This document shows positions 41,383-44,988 of a stretch of 44,988 nucleotides of DNA, piece after piece. This stretch comes from DAOPZJ01 sp964587625 (lineage in GTDB: Bacteria > Bacillota > Clostridia > Oscillospirales > JAKOTC01). A model generated the notes under the pieces. That model worked only from the letters and a program-made list of their open reading frames with translations. It made no database searches and was not told the DNA's origin. How positions within the stretch are numbered: position 1 is the first letter of the stretch; each line of letters opens with the position of its first letter. Made by a program: the position numbers and the translations under genes. The DNA lies in contig CAZPLU010000020.1 of assembly GCA_964587625.1 (NCBI GenBank), forward strand, positions 1 through 44,988. Reading direction: 5' to 3'.

Positions 41383-43136
41383 TCCGCCTTGAGCATGTCC
41401 GCAAGCGCCTCGTCCGGATCCGCATAAGTTGTTTGATAATCGAAATAGTTCACAAAACCCGGCGGAGAGCCGGCCGGCTTCTTGACGCGCTTGACCGCGG
41501 TATAATCGACCGGAACCCGGACACCCTTGCCGTTCTCGGAATACAGCGCCGCCAAAGTCGCCGCCTCGGTGAGCGTCTGTTCATCGGGCTGCCTCCCCGC
41601 CGTCGCGACGATGACATGGCTGCCGGGAATGCCGCGCGCGTGCATCCAGATGTCATTGCCCTGCGCCTTTTTAAAAGTCAGCATATCGTTTTGGCGGTTG
41701 TTCCTGCCGACCAAAATATCAAACCCACCGCTGCTTTTGAACCGGCGCGGCTGCGATTCGCCCTTGTGTTTATGCTTTTGGGCGGCTCGATTTTTGAGAT
41801 ATCCCTGCGCCGCAAGTTCCTCGCGAATTTGCACAATGTCCGCCGAATCCTCGGTGTTTTCAAGCGCATACGCAACCGTATCGAGATAGATCAGTTCCTC
41901 ACGGTCTTTTTCGATAAGTCCGGTCAGCAGCTTGGCGGCATTGTCGGCTTTTCGGTAGAGTTTATAGTACCGCTGGGCGTTTTGATTCGGGGTGAGGTCG
42001 TTTTGGAGCGCGATCGAAACGGTCTTTTGTTCCGGGTCGGTGTAATCGGCCGTATGGAGCGTGGTGTCGCCTTTTTGAATCGCATAGAGGTTTGCCATGA
42101 CCAAATCGCCGTAAATACGGTATTTGTCGGCGTTTTTGGTCTCCTCGCATTCCTGCGCGCGCCCCAACATCCTTCGCCGGATTCTGTCGGCGGCGTTTTC
42201 GACGAGTTTATACAAGTCACGGCTGCTCTGGCGCTGACGGTCGCGGTGTTCCTTGGCGTGGTAAAACGCGTCGAGCAACCGCGAAAGCGTCTCGTACCGC
42301 CTTTGATTTTCCGGGTCGTAACGGGCGAGCGGCATAAACGAAAAGTCGACCGCCGCGCCGATCGGGCTGAAAACCGCCGTCGGACAGACGTCATCATTTT
42401 CGATTCGCCGTTGGCAGCGCTCAATGGCGAAAATCAGTTCTTGGCGCTGCTGCGCGTTCAACTCGCCGCAGACCATGTCCTGTTCGCCGACTGCCCGGTA
42501 ACAAAGTTCGGCGCAGTTGAACGGCGAAAGCCCTTGAACGGAACCGAGAAACGCTTTTTCCAATCGGACTCCGGCGCTGTCTTTCACCAATGTGTCGACG
42601 AATTCGCGCGGGTCCATGGTGTTGACAGAGACCTTATTTTGTTTCGGAGGCGGTTCGTATTTCAAACCCGGGAAAATTTGGCGCACGGCGCTGATGTTTT
42701 CGCCGATGCGCTTGACCGCGTCGATGATCATGCCGTCGGAATCGAGAAAAATCAAATTGGAGTGACGGCCCATCAGCTCGGCGGCGACGGTGATGATTTG
42801 CAGTTCTCCGAGTTCATTACGACCCGTAAAATCGAAAAATAAAATCCGTTCCATACCGTCCTGCCGGACGGCGGTCAGTTTGGATCCGTTAAAAATTTTG
42901 CGCAGCAGCATGCACAGCATCGGCGGATGCGGGGGGTTCTCGTAATCTTGCTCGGTGAAATGCACGCGCGCGGCGTCGGATTTGGAGGTCATCAACAGAC
43001 GTTTTTGCCCGTCTTTCGTGCGCAAGACGAACACGAGCTGGTCGCGGTAGGGCTGGTGGATCTTGTCCACAAATCCGCCGATCGCGCCCTCCAACTCGCG
43101 AATCAATAAATGCAAAAACGCGCCGTCAACCGCCAT
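41379..43136 (-). CDS. rqcH: Ribosome quality-control factor RqcH (NFACT family)
   Basis: 585 residues; AAGGAG precedes the ATG. NFACT-N domain: VDGAFLHLLIRELEGAIGGFVDKIHQP, DFTGRNELGE and ELMGRHSNLIFLDSDGMIIDAVKRI; helical middle with coiled coil (about 270-450), and NFACT-R domain at the C-terminus (GFDILVGRNNRQNDMLTFK, DIWMHARGIPGSHVIV). RqcH binds stalled 50S subunits with peptidyl-tRNA and recruits tRNA-Ala to add alanine tails for degradation. Older annotations call it fibronectin-binding protein. Last gene of the DUF1858-trmK-nif3 operon, 9 bp after nif3. Confidence 0.95.
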   Translation of the reverse strand: MAVDGAFLHLLIRELEGAIGGFVDKIHQPYRDQLVFVLRTKDGQKRLLMTSKSDAARVHFTEQDYENPPHPPMLCMLLRKIFNGSKLTAVRQDGMERILFFDFTGRNELGELQIITVAAELMGRHSNLIFLDSDGMIIDAVKRIGENISAVRQIFPGLKYEPPPKQNKVSVNTMDPREFVDTLVKDSAGVRLEKAFLGSVQGLSPFNCAELCYRAVGEQDMVCGELNAQQRQELIFAIERCQRRIENDDVCPTAVFSPIGAAVDFSFMPLARYDPENQRRYETLSRLLDAFYHAKEHRDRQRQSSRDLYKLVENAADRIRRRMLGRAQECEETKNADKYRIYGDLVMANLYAIQKGDTTLHTADYTDPEQKTVSIALQNDLTPNQNAQRYYKLYRKADNAAKLLTGLIEKDREELIYLDTVAYALENTEDSADIVQIREELAAQGYLKNRAAQKHKHKGESQPRRFKSSGGFDILVGRNNRQNDMLTFKKAQGNDIWMHARGIPGSHVIVATAGRQPDEQTLTEAATLAALYSENGKGVRVPVDYTAVKRVKKPAGSPPGFVNYFDYQTTYADPDEALADMLKAD

Positions 43137-43145
43137 AATATCTCC

Positions 43146-43919
43146 TTAAACATGCTGTAACGGGTTGCTCTCTTTCGCGAGAACAACTTCGATCTCGGTG
43201 AATTTTTGCGCGAGCTTATCCCGCAGCATCCCCGCGATATGGATTTCAGTGCCGAAATGGGTCGCGTCGATCAGCGCCAATCCCGCCGATTTTGCCGCCA
43301 GCACATCTTCGTGCTTCAATTGCGAAGTCACAAGACAGTCATAACCCGCTTCTATGACCTGTTCGATTAAAAAGCTGCCGCTGCCGCCGCAGACGGCGAT
43401 TGATTTTACGGGTTTTCCGCCGTCGCAGAAGACGACCGGCGCACCCAATCTCTGCCCGACTTCAACCGCCAATTCCCGGGGGGATTTGGGCGACGACAAT
43501 TCACCTGCCCATCCCTCGCAGAGCCGGTCGCCGCCGGGGCTTGTTTTCTCCGCAAACGGACCCATGGAAATCAACCCGAGACATTCGCACAAAACTTTAT
43601 TTGCGCCGTCAATGTGCTCGTCGAGAGGGATATGCACCGAAATCACGGCGATGCCGGCGGCGGCCGCAAGATAAACCGGATTGCCGCTTTCCAGTTTCTT
43701 GAGCGGGTCGAAAATGATCGGGTGGTGGCTGACGACCAGTTGCGCGCCGAACGCCCCGGCTTGTTTGATCACGTCGGCGGTCGCATCGAGACAGCACATG
43801 ATTTTCGTGACCGGGGCATGGCGCCCGCCGACCAAAAGCCCGGAATTGTCGTATTCCGGCATGTTGCCGAATTTCCAGACGCTGTCCAAAAAATCGTATA
43901 TGTCTTTTACGGCGCTCAT
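43146..43919 (-). CDS. Nif3-like dinuclear metal protein (YqfO family)
   Basis: 257 residues from the ATG at 43919 with AGGCGG upstream; the longer frame only overlaps trmK. It has Nif3 metal-site motifs: MPEYDNSGLLVGG near the start, VSHHPIIFDPLKK (metal His pair), ISVHIPLDEHIDGANKVLCECLGL (His/Asp) and the C-terminal LIDATHFGTEIHIAGML with His and Glu ligands. Between the halves some homologues carry an extra insertion domain, absent here. These proteins form hexameric toroids; function is unproven, with GTP cyclohydrolase 1 type 2 being an annotation by tradition. The trmK-nif3 pair is conserved in Firmicutes. Confidence 0.94.
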   Translation of the reverse strand: MSAVKDIYDFLDSVWKFGNMPEYDNSGLLVGGRHAPVTKIMCCLDATADVIKQAGAFGAQLVVSHHPIIFDPLKKLESGNPVYLAAAAGIAVISVHIPLDEHIDGANKVLCECLGLISMGPFAEKTSPGGDRLCEGWAGELSSPKSPRELAVEVGQRLGAPVVFCDGGKPVKSIAVCGGSGSFLIEQVIEAGYDCLVTSQLKHEDVLAAKSAGLALIDATHFGTEIHIAGMLRDKLAQKFTEIEVVLAKESNPLQHV

Positions 43920-43935
43920 GTTTACAGCCGCCTTT

Positions 43936-44658
43936 CTATAACGGGGTTCCGACCGCTTTGACGATCCGTTCGCAGATATGTAAATAAGCCCGACGCACGG
44001 GCTCGTTGTGTTCGATTTCGGCGCCCCCGGCACGGCTTTCAGCCAGTTTATAAAGCGCTTTTAAATATGCCTTTTCGGCCTCGCCCGCCGGATCCAGTTT
44101 GCCGAAGATCGCTTCATGCCGGTTTGCCCAATCGGGGTTGAAATCGACATAGCCGTTCCAATCCGCCGAAACACCGCGCTCTCCCGTTTGGACGGACATC
44201 ACCAAATAGGCATGGTTTGAGTCGATGACGGCGCGCTCCCCGAGGAGTTCGCAGCCGGTGTCGATAAGAAATGCCCGCAGATGAATCGCATCGGTCTGCG
44301 GCTGTAAAATCAAGCGCTTTTTTTCATGCCCGTACCAATCGGCCCTTGCCAAAATTTCGAGGATGTTCAGACCGCCCATCCCGCAGATCAGAGCGGTGTC
44401 GAATTCTTCCGCCGAGACGTTTTGAAAACCGTCGGAAAGCCGGAGTTCGGTTTTATCTTCGAGGCGATATACCTTGACCGTCGCCGCCGCCCGTTTGAGC
44501 GGCCCCTCGACAACATCACATAAAAGCGCAGACCGCGCGCTTGCGTTCAACAATAAGAACGCCGATAAAAGCGCATGGTCCGTTCCGATGTCCGCAATCC
44601 GCCCGCACCCGCCGGCAAGCGAAGCCGCGAGCGCGAGCCGGGGCCTGAGTTTGAGCAC
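43936..44658 (-). CDS. trmK: tRNA (adenine-22-N1)-methyltransferase TrmK
   Basis: 240 residues beginning with GTG 44658. The SAM-binding motif is IADIGTDHALLSAFLL, with DVVEGPLKRAA, and the catalytic region ALICGMGGLNILEIL, followed by LILQPQTDAIHLRAFL and the C-terminal helical part with a long insertion, as in Bacillus TrmK (YqfN). It methylates N1 of adenine 22 in tRNAs, mainly tRNA-Ser and tRNA-Tyr. The SD is poor and the start lies 3 bases after the stop of the DUF1858 gene, so translation is probably coupled. The substrate and order fit the conserved trmK-nif3 block. Confidence 0.95.
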   Translation of the reverse strand: MLKLRPRLALAASLAGGCGRIADIGTDHALLSAFLLLNASARSALLCDVVEGPLKRAAATVKVYRLEDKTELRLSDGFQNVSAEEFDTALICGMGGLNILEILARADWYGHEKKRLILQPQTDAIHLRAFLIDTGCELLGERAVIDSNHAYLVMSVQTGERGVSADWNGYVDFNPDWANRHEAIFGKLDPAGEAEKAYLKALYKLAESRAGGAEIEHNEPVRRAYLHICERIVKAVGTPL

Positions 44659-44661
44659 TTT

Positions 44662-44862
44662 TTATTTTTCGCCCAAGTGTTCGTTTATTTTGTCGATCAG
44701 CTCGTCTGCGTCGACGCCGTGAACTTGGCAGGCCTGCTCAATGGTCTCGCCTCTGGCCGACGGACAGCCCAGGCAATGCATGCCCATCTCGAGGAAATAA
44801 GCCGCGGTGGTGCGGTCGAAATCGAGAATATCGCCGATGAGGGAGTCCTTTGTCACTTTCAT
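44662..44862 (-). CDS. DUF1858 small protein
   Basis: 66 residues from the ATG at 44862 (GGAGG 8 bases upstream; an ATG at 44877 is part of the SD). It matches DUF1858: KDSLIGDILDFDRTTAAYFLEMG, then HCLGCP (Cys 30 and 33) and ETIEQACQVHGVDADELI. The CxxC is typical of hybrid-cluster-associated and related DUF1858 proteins and could bind metal or act in redox sensing; biochemical role unknown. First gene of the operon with trmK, nif3 and rqcH, transcribed from a consensus promoter. Such small proteins are frequently overlooked. Confidence 0.9.
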   Translation of the reverse strand: MKVTKDSLIGDILDFDRTTAAYFLEMGMHCLGCPSARGETIEQACQVHGVDADELIDKINEHLGEK

Positions 44863-44891
44863 GGGTAAAACCTCCATATGAACTTTATCCG

Positions 44892-44920
44892 ATTATACCA
44901 AAATTCACCCTTTTTGTCAA
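44892..44920 (-). promoter_or_regulatory. Consensus promoter of the DUF1858-trmK-nif3-rqcH operon
   Basis: On the minus strand TTGACA (44915-44920) and TATAAT (44892-44897) are both perfect and separated by 17 bases, 29 bases upstream of the ATG at 44862. Bases 44921-44988 beyond it hold no gene; TTCCTGT (44943-44949) and ACAGGAA (44982-44988) form a weak inverted repeat at the window edge. Confidence 0.85.
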
Positions 44921-44988
44921 CGAGAACGGTTGAGAGGTTCTTTTCCTGTTTCCGTGAAAAAGTTCAAGCAAATAGAGAGGGACAGGAA

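Noticed and set aside
41376..42842. 488-codon plus-strand frame opposite rqcH
   Set aside because: Antisense shadow; no SD or recognisable domain, while rqcH is complete on the minus strand.

Overview
The window looks like a chromosomal segment of an anaerobic Firmicute of class Clostridia, probably Oscillospirales/Ruminococcaceae-like. The reasons are strong AGGAGG-type ribosome binding sites, sigma-A promoters (TTGACA/TATAAT), tRNA genes with encoded CCA, and Clostridia/Bacilli-type housekeeping genes: trmK-nif3-rqcH, recJ-rel, hemZ, nfnAB and a DtxR-type regulator. Base composition is about half GC, with an AT-richer patch at a MerR regulator (1524-2483). Taxonomy is inferred from gene content only. 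There is no CRISPR array, transposase, phage gene or recognisable replication origin.

Layout, left to right. (1) 1-5064: two overlapping miniature ORFs, a convergent methyltransferase and a MerR regulator with a textbook 19-bp-spacer MerR promoter, a tRNA-Gln/tRNA-Pro unit with a duplicated spacer, and an unidentified lipoprotein. (2) 5135-15049: two plus-strand sugar-related pairs, ThuA-like + Gfo/Idh/MocA oxidoreductase and URO-D-like protein + GH38 alpha-mannosidase. Between them lie minus-strand genes: an XRE regulator with helical repeats, and an ilvE-luxS-M23 peptidase operon in which ilvE and luxS share a base at the stop/start. (3) 15073-15900: a tRNA-Gly/Arg/His operon driven by a consensus promoter that abuts the mannosidase terminator, then about 420 bp of noncoding DNA full of hairpins and low-complexity repeats. 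(4) 15899-20793: a DtxR-ZIP metal unit divergent from a PocR-AraC regulator that precedes nfnAB (electron-bifurcating transhydrogenase). (5) 20834-28613: gene relics, then a 2411-residue cyclic beta-1,2-glucan synthase-like protein. (6) 28622-34500: a six-gene minus-strand operon of two aminopeptidases, an MBL hydrolase, HemZ, an odd P-loop kinase and a small charged protein. (7) 34503-37070: an ABC importer of nitrate/sulfonate/pyrimidine-precursor type. (8) 37074-44920: recJ-rel and DUF1858-trmK-nif3-rqcH, both with good promoters.

Much of the window joins carbohydrate use and surface glucan synthesis to redox balance (NfnAB), stress signalling (Rel, LuxS) and translation quality control (RqcH). 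Nothing here is clearly a new multi-gene system. The best leads are the giant glucan synthase in a probable monoderm, the minigene pair at the left edge, the promoter/terminator overlap before the tRNA operon, the AraC-PocR/NfnAB linkage, and the kinase with a cysteine in its P-loop. In bases 1-179 and 44921-44988 I see no gene.
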